This document shows, piece by piece, positions 10,583 through 47,399 of a stretch of DNA of 64,000 nt. Source of the stretch: Mesocentrotus franciscanus. Taxonomy: Eukaryota > Echinodermata > Echinoidea > Camarodonta > Strongylocentrotidae. Numbering within the stretch: position 1 is the stretch's first letter; every line of letters starts with the position of its first letter. The notes below the pieces were generated by a model. It did no database searches. It saw only the letters and a list, made by a program, of their open reading frames with translations, and had not been told where the DNA came from. Made by a program: the position numbers and the translations under genes. The stretch lies in the NCBI GenBank assembly GCA_037976565.1, contig CP137685.1, positions 24,677,695 to 24,741,694 on the forward strand, in the 5' to 3' direction.

Positions 10583-10657
10583 GAGTGTGTGTTTGTGTGT
10601 GAGGGTGGGTGTGTGTGTGTGTGTGTGTGAGAGGGTGTGCGCGTGTGTGTAAGTGTG
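10583..10657 (+). repeat. GT dinucleotide microsatellite
   Basis: Interrupted GTGTGT tract. Confidence 0.9.
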
Positions 10658-11032
10658 AACAGTGAAGGTCTATGAAAATTCATTTTCATCACCATCAGAA
10701 TCATTCAGTTGATTTATTTCTCTCTTTGTTTCACATTCTACATTTTGGGCTATGGATTTATTGTTTCAGCAGATCATTGCTAATCATGTTGATTATATGG
10801 ATGAGCAACAACACAAATTAACTTGTAGTTTATTAATGACATGTATTGTGTACTCCAAGCCATTAATTAATACTGAAATAAGATCTGGTAAAGCTCCGAA
10901 CTTTAATTTCTATTTTTAAGAACAAACGACTAACTTTGCCTTCGTGTCCCTAGGAATGTTTATTAAATTTCTCGTATTCCAATTCGACAGTATTAAGGAG
11001 GGAGTAATTAGGGAGATGTGTATATGAAGAGA

Positions 11033-11083
11033 GACACACACACACACACACACGCATACACAAACCAACACACACACACACAG
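11033..11083 (+). repeat. AC dinucleotide microsatellite
   Basis: Two ACACAC runs separated by CGCATACACAAACCA. Confidence 0.85.
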
Positions 11084-11639
11084 CAAAAGAGAGAGGGAGG
11101 GGGAGAAGTGTATACAAAAAACAGCAACGAGCTCGTTTTAGACACATTCTTTTATTAATCACTTTATCACAAAAGCATTTTAATTTTACCGATTATTGTT
11201 TTCAATAACATAAATCACGAGACGCTTAGTATCAAATAGACATGATAGATGAAAACGGAAAAAACCGACATGCAACATTTCATAATAGATAACATGAAAA
11301 ACCAGCAGTATATTTTTGAATTTCGGATGCATGAACTGCTTTCAGTGTGTTCAACTGAATGGTATGCTGGATTAGAAGTTATCTTTTCATCTATGTATAT
11401 AGATGTCAACATGCACATTATCTTGGTTTCTTAAAGAACAGATAATCTTACTTCACGACTTGACCATACACTTTTGCATCCCATCTACATAACATCATGA
11501 GTATCTTGATATAACTTTTAAAAAAAGAGAAAACCTTCCACATTCTGTACCATAAGTCATGTAAGCTTAATACGCCTTTAGTCCTAAAATTGTTGTTTAA
11601 AAAATGTTTCGACTTTCTAATCATTCTATATGACATCTG

Positions 11640-11702
11640 TTTGGAGCCGGAAGGGATTTACTCTGTGTTAAAATGAGCAAACGCCCTTCTGGCTCCAAAC
11701 GC
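11640..11702. repeat. Hairpin repeat GTTTGGAGCC
   Basis: GTTTGGAGCCGGAAGGG and its inverse CCCTTCTGGCTCCAAAC enclose about 28 bases. A second, diverged copy lies at 56179-56249, so this is a dispersed short fold-back sequence. Confidence 0.6.
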
Positions 11703-13035
11703 TTTATCTCCCTCTTACATGTGATAAGTCTACACTATACCCCTTCACACAAACCTTCATTCCAACTTAGATTAATTAATCTTTCAATTAGATAAATCAA
11801 GAGATTATTCGCAAGAGAATACCATTACGTCGGTATCAATTTTGCAAGGGCGAATTTGAAATTTGGTCGCATGACACGCCACATCATCCTTTTTTTTTTT
11901 TACAGAATGCAAAATATCTCCAACTACAAGCCAATCGTGGCTCTACGAAATAAAGACAAGCGACGCACAAAGATTGTTCTTATAAACATGGAATTGTAGC
12001 TTATTTCCAGAAAATGCCTTCACGAAATAAATCATGAGAAGGAAAAGCAACAAAAGAAACCATGGTCAAACATTTTTTAGGTACATAATCACGCGTGCCA
12101 TGATCTTTTTTCCAAGCAAATTACTTGTATATTCCCTGGTTAATCATTCTAAAACCAGTATCCGACATCAAATATACAAAACGAGACTAAAACCGAAACT
12201 GTAAGTCACATCATTCTACTATTTTCATGGTTATACATGTTATAGCATGGACTATAAACCAACCAATAAAAACTGAGTATAGGACTTGACTATTCTACAA
12301 AATACATGAATACAATAAATGCTAGTTCTTTATTCGTCTACCATTTTCATTTTCATTTAATGATAAGACGATTCACGAATACAATTATGCTGAAAAGATT
12401 CACCGACCCTCGAACTTGGTATCCATTTTAGAATTACCTAATCAATCTCAACTATTCCTGTTAACGAAATTCTAAATTGTGATAAAAAAATCGAATCGCT
12501 TTGAAAGAAATGTCGATTGATAATGTAAATCTTCAAATGTTCAAATCGTCAAAGAACAAAAGCATTAACGAGAAAGATTCGTTATATAAAATCCTTGCCT
12601 AATAAACACATTTTCACATGGTTGAAATCAAAACCAATTAATTCATAACATGGATTTAGATACAATTTCGAGATTATAATTATTACACCGGTCTAAATAA
12701 AGTGAACTCTGAAATAATAATCCTGCTAAAGACCAAACTCCATTACGTTCAATATGACCGAGCTATACTGTTAGGCCATTCTTTCTCATCCTTGCTATTA
12801 TCGTCACTAACTACAAAATACTGAATAGAAAAACCTATTACATGACACTTCTACATAATAAAAGAAAACTACTTCGAAGGAACTTACCCGATAAATGGTC
12901 TCCTGTTGCATTTATTTTAATCATAAGAGTTTTAGAAAGTTGATAACCGCAGCTTCTAAAGATACATTTTACTGTTCTTGTGTACTGACACAGGCACAGT
13001 ACAACTCCTATGTATTTATTTGTAATTATACGACA

Positions 13036-13341
13036 AGTGCATTAAGCTACACAGGTTTCTTTGGTGAATGTAGAGTTGGATATTGAAGGTACTATTGAAC
13101 ATTTAGAGCGAATACGAAAGAGGGCATAATTTTGCTTGAATCAATTCAGTTTGCTTCACAAAGCAAATTTTAAAGTTTTAACAGGACGCTAATCATTTTA
13201 TGAAGTTGCTGACATTTAAGGGGATAACCTAGATAAGTATTTGTACTTTTGTCATCCCTTCACTTCATTTGATTGTACATGTATCATTTTGTACATTTTT
13301 ATTTCATTTTTTGTGGAAATAAATTCAATTAAATTCAATGT
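13036..13341 (+). mobile_element. Probable LINE 3' end
   Basis: A short IEHLERIRKRA-like trace, then an AT-rich 3' segment ending in AAATAAATTCAATTAAATTC, as in CR1/L2-like LINE tails. Heavily decayed. Confidence 0.4.
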
Positions 13342-13519
13342 ATGACGCATGACAAAGGAAACGTTCCCTAGTACGTTTGTTAATCTTTCACGCCTGTGTG
13401 AAAACGCCAGTTCTGCAAACGCTCATACACATTTGCAGTGAATATCTGCATTGTCATTTTTGGATCAATTTTGTTGAAACATTTTGTTTGTCTTTGTGCT
13501 ATTGTTGGTGCTCATAATC

Positions 13520-13805
13520 TTAAATGTGGATCACATGGTTCGCGGTTCGAGTCCCACTGCGGCACTAATGTCCTTTGGAAAGATATTAATCTACGTTTGC
13601 CACTCTCCACCCAGGTGTAGTAAATCGGTACACGGTAGGAATAAATTCATTGAATGCTTGAGCGCCTCTTCATGGTAGTTCAGCTAAAGCCGGTGTAATA
13701 ATATGATTGCAGCGCCCTCAGAGAGAACAGTATTGATACTGATGAGACTACCCAGGGTTTACAAGACACGGTTATTATTGTCAATATTGTTATAATTATT
13801 ATTAT
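13520..13805 (+). mobile_element. tRNA-derived SINE (copy 1)
   Basis: A GGTTCGAGTCC polymerase III B-box (13544-13554) is followed by the shared body CACTAATGTCCTTTGGAAAG, then TCTACGTTTGCCACTCTCCA and CCCAGGTGTAG. The tail carries TTATTATTGTC-type repeats. Confidence 0.7.
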
Positions 13806-13810
13806 AAATG

Positions 13811-14874
13811 GGCGCGAAATTCACCAATGCCTCCCCATGTCAAATAGTACCTTAAATACCCAAAGGCAAAGTTGGTTGTTATAGGAATTAATTTGTAATG
13901 CGCTACAATCATTTTTTTCTCTCTATAATATGGATTTACAGCGCAGAATATGGCACTAAAAGTTTCCTGTAATGCATCCATTTAATACTCAGAAATACTT
14001 GTATACTTGCCATGCTTGTGGTTACGTATTATTTAGATATACGATAAACGAACGCATTTCACAAGCGACCAAGCGTGTTTCTATTGACACATTTGATTAT
14101 TAACATTATGAACATCATGTACCATATAACAGAAACAGACTAAGGGATTATGACTTGTGTATACATATTATACTTACATACACTTTTGCCACTTTAGACA
14201 TTAATGATTTCTTATAATCGTTATCATTTAACGAACGACGCACGTAGTTACAAGTATACACTGAAGAAGTGATATATATGTTAACAGTCAAATATGAACG
14301 ACGAACATAAAGTATATAACTCGATCATTGATAAGAAAGTGCTCAATAATATACAGTGGTCAAGAAATAAATGGACCCTATACTAGACATTTTGCATCGC
14401 TGCAAATATGTTTACGAGGAAGTACAGAATGTCCAAATGATATTTTATATCTTAATTATTTACAAGCTGGAGTTCTGAAGAGTGATAAAAATTAGAATAT
14501 TAAAAAAAAAAACGAACAAAATACAATTACTCCAATGTTTGCATTATGTGACATGGCAATGAGGCCAATTTTCATATATCTAATTGTCTCTCTAAAACAA
14601 GTCTATAAGGGCATTTGATGACACTCTACATATTTGAATTCGTTGAACTTCACTAGATTTACATTTATTTACATTTTCTTAAACCATTACCCACGGGGTT
14701 AATAATGCTCATTATACTTATCAATATCATCGAAGTAAATCATATACATATATAATTATTTATCATAAAAACCCAACATATAGAGTAAAATAAACATTAT
14801 GCTTCATACATACATACAACTATACGATTTCATGCTCATTGGGAGAGTGGTCGTTGTATTTTAACTCAACGTAC
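13811..14874. other. AT-rich intergenic DNA, no gene seen
   Basis: Many ATATA and TACATA words; no coding frame or recognised repeat. Confidence 0.4.
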
Positions 14875-14950
14875 GAGGCTGTTTACACCGCCAAAAGGCG
14901 GACCGTGGCGCGCGCCAGGTCGTGCTATCTCTCGCAGTGTAAACAGCCTC
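14875..14950. mobile_element. 76-bp terminal-inverted-repeat element
   Basis: GAGGCTGTTTACAC at the left and GTGTAAACAGCCTC at the right, around a G/C-rich core with GGCGCGCGCC. Confidence 0.6.
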
Positions 14951-15389
14951 TTTAAGAGTAATTTCTTAGTCGTGAAAGAGTTCAAGCAAAAATATTAATA
15001 TAGCATCTTCCTCATTACTATAGTACAACATAAAATTCAATTTCCTTAAGAATCTGCATCTAAAATAAAACTGTAATTATTTACATAATAATTAATAAAC
15101 TGTATGCCGTATTGTAACTATTCTCTGCTAAACCATAACGGTAAGTACTAGATATCATTTGCAACGAAGGACTATGCTCTTCTGTTTACTTTAATACATT
15201 GCACATAATAACGAGCAAACCAAATTTATACACACAAAAATAATCCATCTACATCTCTTAAAATGCATAGAATCCAGATAACAGAAATAGAAAATAGTCG
15301 CGAATATGAGCTTACCCTGGAAGGGTAACACAAAGTCTCTCATTTTCTTTTAAGAGAGGAATTTTATGATTACTTTTCTAAACCGATGT

Positions 15390-39679
<24,290 letters not shown>

Positions 39680-39689
39680 CTGCAGAGAG

Positions 39690-42059
39690 AAAAAAAGAAG
39701 AGACAAATGGAAAAGTGGTTATTTTAAAGCTACACTGTACTTCTTGTAGCTACTTGATCCCTCTATATAGAAAACCATGCCTAATCGGTGCCTGTTGGTC
39801 CCCCATGATTCTCTTTTTCTTATGTTAATTGAGAGCTGAGTTGATGAGATAGCCACTAGTCAGTGACCACGCTAATCACTCTAATCCCTGCTGGGTAAAC
39901 TAGTACAGAGGGGCTTTAAAAGAATCAGAAACTTAAAGTGCCTGATCAAAGGAAATCACAAAAATGGCAAATAACGTATCACTTGAAACTGGTAAGCTAA
40001 TAGATGGCCATCGTACAAGTTTTAGATCATCTACATATGCAGCTGAAAATACAATGGCGTCTTATTTTGTTTACAAGCGACGGATTCCTTAATTTTTTTA
40101 TCCTTGCATTTTCATCAAAATTATACCATGCGCGGGGTTTAGAGTGAGGCAATAGATTAAACATTTAGCATGAGGGTATTGAAGTAAGAGAAATAACTGA
40201 AGAGAAGATCATAAAACAGGCACTGAAAATGTGTGAGATGTCATTGGACATCGTCTGCTTGTGCAAATCATGTTCAACATGTGACGTCACACATCTCAGC
40301 AGCGATCGGAGAGCTTTTCAGGTGTTATGCCGGGGCTGTATTTAAGCGTTTTGTAATTGATAATAATCATTACTTCGAATGTTTCCAAGCATTTAATTTT
40401 GATAACCTTGTCCAATCAAAGTTTCACTTTTGCAATAATGACTATAAAGTTAGTTTTTAAAATCAATGAGCCTTCTCTTGAAGAAACTTGTTACATGCAG
40501 GACTGTAAAATGTGCCTATACTCTATTATATGTGTATAATTATAATCCAATTGTCTTTAGATGCTGTTTTTTTTATTTATAAAATTTGTGTAAATGTATA
40601 CTTACGAACAAAGAAAATGGAATAACGTTTTATAATGAAAGTGGTAATGGTAAAGAATCTTGTTATGTTAAATTATCTGGAATTCATTTACAATCGTTAT
40701 GGGTTTATTCAGAACATTATTTCATACTGATATGGAAGCGATGAAAGATTGTTTGAAAGTACATATATTCGATTTATTACGGTTCACTCAAATATTTGGA
40801 GAAAATGTGCCTTGAGGGTAAATATGTATATCCACCCAACTATGTGCATTAAAAACAAAACTTGTTTAATATTCCCATTCTGAAGTATACATGTTCTATA
40901 TGTTCAGCCTTATTGGACCATACATTACTCCAGTTGGGTCAAGAACATGCCCAACGTTGGTTGGATACATAATTAACCTCGTGCTGGGCAGATTCTTACC
41001 CAATATTTTTAAGAGTGTTGATATAAACTGCTCCACTAGATTGTCATATCTTATCTTAGCTTTTCTTCATTTCGTTTAGAGGCATTCTACACCTGTCAAA
41101 TAAAACCATCATCGGAGGAAGACTTTTATCATTCCATGTACGCCTACTAAATCTTCTGACAATCAAATAATCAATATCCCGGATCCACCATCGATGTCAA
41201 TGCGTAACTATCATTATATGTGATGTATTATACGAATACATTTATTGGTGTGAACCAATGCTAAGGAACAAAAAGGATTTTAAAAGCAAAAGAAATGGAG
41301 ATATCATACCAGATAATCATATTGCATCACGTGGTGTTTCCTTACGTTAAAAGTCATTAATTTAATAAAGATGATGATATTAATCTCAATAAATATCTTT
41401 GATTTTAATTTACCAATTAACTATAAAAATCTACCTATCTCTGTCATGTAACTTTTTTTCGAATCTGCTTCATGGGCTTTTTTCGTGTATCAGCCAGCAA
41501 TGATAGAGAATGAAGAATTCACAACACATATTAATATAAAAAAAGAGAAAATATAAGATTGTGAGTAACAAATAATATGTACAGCTAATGAAAGAACAAC
41601 ACAGGGAATCTGATATAAAATTTCAGTAAGTTAATAAAGAAGGCTGATGAAATCTAATTGCGTCTATTCTGATGCTGTAACAACAGGTCACGTGACCGAT
41701 AATGAAACTTAGAGGTGCAGGTGGAGGAAATAGGGAATCCAATTTGGCAGTGCAATACATGTAATAGATGCTGAATAAACGAGAGAGCAATTTGGGACAC
41801 CATAACGGATTATTAAACGGCTGATATGGGCCACGTATATTCCGAGTTAGAATAGTGAGACTAAGCATACTTAGAACACAAACGCAGGACATTTTTTTCC
41901 TCAGATTCTTTTAATTGCCTTATATTTATAGAATTCTTGGTATCATCATTTTATGTCGATGGTAATTTGATGGGGATCTCATTCTCTATTGTGTCCTGTG
42001 GCTTGAGTGTATTTTGCCAGTCGTGCATCCTCTCTGTCTAAAAATATTCACCACTACCT
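39690..42059. other. AT-rich DNA, no gene supported
   Basis: Probably 5' intron of FSTL. A minus-strand frame at 41623-41892 starts with a hydrophobic run, but I see no splice or family evidence that it is the signal-peptide exon. Confidence 0.35.
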
Positions 42060-42063
42060 TTAA

Positions 42064-42448
42064 AGTGACTCGGTAACATTGCCTCATATTATGAAACAAA
42101 ATCCTGGATTTAGCTCATGCTGCAATCATAATTATAATCCTTTATGTCAGTCAGGAATACCATGACTTTAACAAGCCGATCGCCTATCTGATTATCAAGA
42201 TATTTATGATTGGAAATCGAAATTTCATTTTTCGTTTTCCTAACGGTTTTTATAACACTACAGTCTATTGGGGAAAATGAGTATGGTAAAACCTGTCACT
42301 CAAAGACTTTTTTAAAATACTTTTTTTGAGGCACTTCATGATCATTTTGAAGCGCAATTTCTTTAGGGCTTCAATATTACACCATATCACAGACACTGAT
42401 AACACGTAGGGCCATGCATCTAAGATTGAACATTGTTAAACGATGCCT
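42064..42448. mobile_element. TTAA-type MITE, family B (copy 1)
   Basis: Flanked by TTAA (42060-42063 and 42449-42452). Ends AGTGACTCGGTAACATT and, inverted, AGGCATCGTTTAACAATG. The interior (AAAATCCTGGATTTAGCTCA, then TGCTGCAATCATAATTATAA) matches the minus strand of 47011-47388. Confidence 0.75.
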
Positions 42449-42459
42449 TTAAATCATAC

Positions 42460-44210
42460 GAAGAGGAATTTCCCCCAGACTGGCTCGCTCGGTCTGTTTG
42501 GATTCAGAATCGCATTCCGATGTATGGATGAATTACCGTTCATTCACTTCACATCAGTAACTCATGTAAGAAAGAAATGTGTCATGGATGACTCAGACCT
42601 TACACACGGATCACGTGACCATGCTCGACCTCGTTCAACTAAAATCCTTTTTAATCATGTAACGTCAAGTCATACGTAGCCGTTTTGAAGAACCATATAA
42701 TCGTTGGTAAATCGATAGCTTTCTTTTGTAGCATTCTTAACTGGTGAATTAACGGTTGGTAAACATTTGTAAGCAATCGCCCTCACCCCTGTATTAAACG
42801 CAGCCCTCAGTATTTCTAATCATCTAGATCATGAACTTATGTGAATCATAATCTCTTTTAAGAAAATTCAATTCTTAAAATTTCACACAAGCCTATGTCT
42901 CTCAAAATGCTCAAGTTTTTGATTAAGCTCGTACTAGACGTCCCTGGGAAAACAACAGGTTCAACGGTTCAGTTTACGACAAAAAGGAGAAATATCCTAT
43001 CCTAAACTTATGGCAAAACATCCCATTCTGAATTCAAAGTGCTTGGCATATTCAGTGAAATAATGTTTATCATATTGCGTTTCGATCATCCACAATGTAT
43101 GAATCCTTAGCGTCCTTCTACCCGGGGGTTCAGGGTAGTTTCCACACTGGACTCAACCTGCTCTCAAACCCGTCACCCCCACAGAGGGCCCACACTAAGA
43201 TCTGTCACCGTTTCTTACTCTCATCCTCAGATGAGATGGGTAAGAAAGGCCCGGGTAAGGTTCGAGTGTTAAGTCAATAACCTTTCCCTACCTCAACCAC
43301 TCCATATATAAATATTCAATGAGATTGATGGGGGTGTTGTTCGGGATAAAGACATTGGGACCTGGATGTAAGAAACCGTGTGAATAACATGAATTCAAAA
43401 GACTGTTGACCTGTCTATTTGATGTAGTAGTACTCCTGTATTAACAAAGCTGCCTCGGCCGTTATATGAAAACTACCACCAATTTGCAACTTACTGATTA
43501 GCTATTATCATGTACAACAAAAATAATTACGTCACAATGACCGTTACCTACACTTACTAAAAGACAACAAATAAGCGTGATCATGGTGACAAAAGATGTT
43601 GTCAGAATCTGTGCTTATCAACGAGTATTCTGTTTGTCATAGATGTTTAGATTCCTATTTTTGTCATTTGGAAGTATATTATGATATTCATGCGTCGTTT
43701 AAACAGTGAGAAATTATTCAGGGTATCATTTCGGATCATTGACAGTACATCTGTTTCCGTCTGCAGTAAATAATTGATATTTTACTTCAACCATATACTT
43801 CATACATTTCGATGTGCATAAGTCAAGGTGACTGTTGACTTATTTAAACCATACTAACCTTGCATGATTTCACACGAAAAGAGTTCAAAATCAAAATCCA
43901 TTTGAATTTCCACAGTTTACTTAAAGTAAGTGAAAATCATCAAATCATACGCATTATTAAGAGAGAAAAAAAACTTGAAAACTGTCCTTTTATATTCAAT
44001 AATAGATTGAAAGACAGAACATTATGCCGTTATGCTTGTTCAAAATGATGACACCCACAGTTACCGACCACTTGAACAGAAATCTAATTTGATTTTTATC
44101 CGCGCTCTGGAATAAATTGTCTTAAAATGCTATTCCCAAGGTCTGCCTGTATTCAACAGATAGACTTTCAATTTAGAAGTATTTGCACAGTTGGGTAGGT
44201 GGGCGTAAGA
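42460..44210. other. No gene seen
   Basis: Intron or intergenic DNA without recognised repeats or coding exons; short frames have no splice or family support. Confidence 0.35.
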
Positions 44211-44217
44211 AGTGACG

Positions 44218-44560
44218 ACTGAGAGAGAAAAAGAGAAAGGGAGAGAGAGATATTGAGAGGGAGAGAGATGGGGAGAGGGGGAGAGAGAGAGAGAGAGATG
44301 GTAGAAGGAAAGATAGAGAGAGATAGAGGGGGAGACAGACAAACAGACAGACAGAGAGGGAGAGAGAGACAGAAACAGACAAACAGACAGAACATGCAGG
44401 AGACAGGGGAAAAGAGGTGTATGTGTGTGTATGTATGTATGTGTGTGTAGAAGAGAGACAAATTATGATGAAAGTATAGAGAGTAAGAGAGAAAAGGTGA
44501 GTGTAAGAACAGGGGAGAGAAAAAGAGAAGGAAGGTGACTTAGAGATGAGGAAGAGAATG
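44218..44560 (+). repeat. GA-rich low-complexity tract
   Basis: GAGAGAGA, ACAGACAG and GTATGTATGT runs; open frames on both strands are artefacts. Confidence 0.85.
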
Positions 44561-44569
44561 AAAGAGTGG

Positions 44570-45700
44570 GATGAGGTGCAGTTTTTAATCAGTTGAAGGC
44601 GAAATATGTTGACTGATTGATTTTGTTCAGAATACAGAAGGGATTTGGGAATACTGATAAGATAGAGAGAGACAACAAAAACATGAGAAGAACTTATCTC
44701 TGGAAGTGTCTCGGATAAAAACGAATGACAAGGTACAAAATTTGACATTAAGAAAGAAAAAAACTTATACATGTTATACGAGGTCGTAATTATGATCAAA
44801 TATCTAGACGTTGCATGGGAAAGATATCGTGAAGGACCAGTTCGAGGAACCCAAAGTACCCTGATAACGAATTGCAGTATACAAACTCGTTACAGAAAGA
44901 AGACAAGAGTGAAATGAATGTAAATGAAAACACACGCACAGGTGACGTCAAATACTTAATGATAATAATACTACTAATAGTAAAAGAAATATAGACTTTG
45001 CGAAGCAGGTGATACTGTTAAGAACTGGGCGCGAAATGAGACAAGAAACATGATAAAGAAATAATATTGCTCACAAGGAAAGGAAGATTTGCTGAAAATT
45101 AGACATGAGGATGAAGAGCCGCAGAGGAAGAGAGAGACACAAGACAGATTGGGGCAACAAACCAAAGGGAAACATGAGGGATGTGCCACAGGAGTAACTC
45201 GATACGGAAGAGGGGAAACGAAGCAAAGGGGAGAATAGTTTCCCACTGCACCAAACGTTATCTCTCACACAGAAGAAGCAACGGTATCTTGCCTCGGTAG
45301 CTATATAGAGTTAAATCAAACACAGCCATATTGGATCGAGTCGGGCGATATTGATTTTTTTCTCCATTTTGGCTAATTTTACATCAGAGTCTGATATTGC
45401 TCGCTGTTATGCCTTCTCTTAGTCTCAAATACTAGGCCTTATTGATATTTTTCACTAAAATCATGATATGTATTAGTCGACAAAGATTATTGCCATGTTG
45501 TTGAATGTTTGTCATGATTATGATAAGAAAACTATGCATATTCATATATTTTTTTAAATATTCAGGTATCATGATTTAATTTACAAAATATATGTGACAT
45601 ATAAACGAATACATTAGACACTTCCTTTCTTCTGCCATATCGCTTCTTATCAGTGTATTCCGGGAAAATAATATGATCCTTTCTTGTTCCTTTTTCTGTC
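44570..45700. other. No gene seen
   Basis: Purine-rich to about 45260, then AT-rich; no coding exon recognised. Confidence 0.35.
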
Positions 45701-45713
45701 GTTATTATTTCTT

Positions 45714-45858
45714 CTTCTAATTCTACTTCTACTTCTACTTTTTTTTCTTCTTCTTCTTCTTCTTCTTCTTCTTCTTCTTCTTCTTCTTCTTCTTCTTCTT
45801 CTTCTTCTTCTTCTTCTTCTTCTTCTTCTTCTTCTTCTTCTTCTTCTTCCTTCTTTTT
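45714..45858 (+). repeat. CTT triplet microsatellite
   Basis: About 40 CTT units, the opposite strand of the GAA tracts at 22.8 and 29.7 kb; poly-Leu/Ser/Phe frames are artefacts. Confidence 0.95.
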
Positions 45859-46254
45859 TTTGTGTGGGGACTATTTTATCTTTTCGCTTGACGTCAGGCT
45901 TAGGACAAATTCTTTATCTTCATTGCGTTTCTGTAATTTGAATTTATTTGCCAAGAAGGAAATCGATGGTTAAAAAATGAATTGAAACATGTCCTACGTT
46001 CTCCCTTCTCTCCTTCTCCCTCCACCTTCTGTCAGCATTCTTTTCTTCTTCTTCTCTCTGTTTTTCTTTCTTCAGATTTATCCCTGTAAAACAGAGTCGC
46101 ATTTCTCTAGACTATATAGCACAGGGCTAGCTAGAAGGGACCTTGCTTGGCTAAACATGACTGCACCGGAACGATGGAGAAGGAGAAGTGATATTTGGAA
46201 ATAGACGTTGGGATGGAGAGATGGTGATGAGAAGGAGGATCAAAGTGAGGATGA

Positions 46255-46520
46255 GAAAGAGAGAGAGAGACAGAGAGAGACAGAGGCAGAGACAGAGACA
46301 GAGAAATTTAACACAAACGGACTGACAGACAGAGAGATAATTTTTAACTCAGACAGATTCAGAGAGAGAGAGAGAGAATTTTAACTCAGACAGACTGACA
46401 GAGAGAGAGAGAAATTTAACACAGACGGACTGACAGACAGGGAGAGAATTTTTAACTCAGATAGACTGACAGAGAGAGAGAGAGAGAAATTTAACTCAGA
46501 CAGACTGACAGACATGCACA
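46255..46520 (+). repeat. GA-rich minisatellite
   Basis: Four or five imperfect units of roughly 50-60 bp, each TTTAACTCAGACAGACTGAC followed by an AGAGAGAG run. Confidence 0.75.
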
Positions 46521-47010
46521 GAGAGTGAGGATGTGTGGAGCCTCAGAAAAGGGCCATCTTAAAAATATTATCACGCCTTCATTTTTTCTAAATGATTATT
46601 ATGAAAATGTACAAAAAAGTTATTTAAAAAATTGAAATATCTTTGAAACTCACAAAACAATTTTAAAATTCTGAACAGATAGGATACACTGTGACGGAGG
46701 GGGAGAGAGAGGGGACAGGGAGAAGAAATGTGCTGATACAAATTAAAGGAACTAATTTTATTTGTAATCATTAAAGGAAATAATTAATCAAGCAGTGAAC
46801 TAAAATAATGAAACAGATACATGAAACTAGCAGCTATTGTTCGATTTTGTTCAAGCAGTTGCTGAATGTTTGTTTTAAAAACGAACTGAATATTGTTATA
46901 GGGCGTATGAAAAAGAACTACATGTATGTATCAGTGATAAAGAAAGAGAACGAACATGGTCCATCTAGAACATCCTTTTAAAGACAATTATCAATAAATC
47001 AATGACTGAA

Positions 47011-47388
47011 AGGCATTGTTTAACAATGCCAAATCTGAGATGCATAGCCCTACGTGTTATCAGCGTCTGTGATATGGTGTATTATTGAAGCCCTAAAAAA
47101 AAAATTGCGCTTCAAAATGATCATGAAGTGCCCCAAAAAAGTAACAATGTTTGAGTGACCGGTTTTACCATACTCATTTTCCCCACTAGACTGTAGTGTT
47201 ATAAAAACCGTTGGGAAAACGGTTTTGGAAATTTCGAATTCCAATCATAAATATCTTGATAATCATACGGTCGATCGGCTTGTAAACGTCATGGATTCCT
47301 GACTTACCTAAAGGTTTATAATTATGATTGCAGCATGAGCTAAATCCAGGATTTTGTTTAGAATCTGAGACAAAGATACCCAATCCCT
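47011..47388. mobile_element. TTAA-type MITE, family B (copy 2, inverted)
   Basis: Right end AATCCCT followed by TTAA (47389-47392); left end AGGCATTGTTTAACAATG preceded by a mutated TGAA. Inverted relative to 42064-42448 and alignable along its whole length. Confidence 0.7.
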
Positions 47389-47399
47389 TTAAAACAGTT

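Larger units (their letters stand above)
10750..13035. other. AT-rich intergenic DNA, no gene seen
   Basis: Apart from an AC microsatellite (11033-11083) and a hairpin repeat (11640-11702) I recognise nothing. Short open frames lack splice context and any family resemblance. Confidence 0.4.

Noticed and set aside
41623..41892. Minus-strand frame starting MSCVCVLSMLSLTIL as FSTL signal-peptide exon
   Set aside because: Hydrophobic start is suggestive, but no donor in phase 0 with a plausible join to the 39625-39679 exon was evident and the rest is not FSTL-like.
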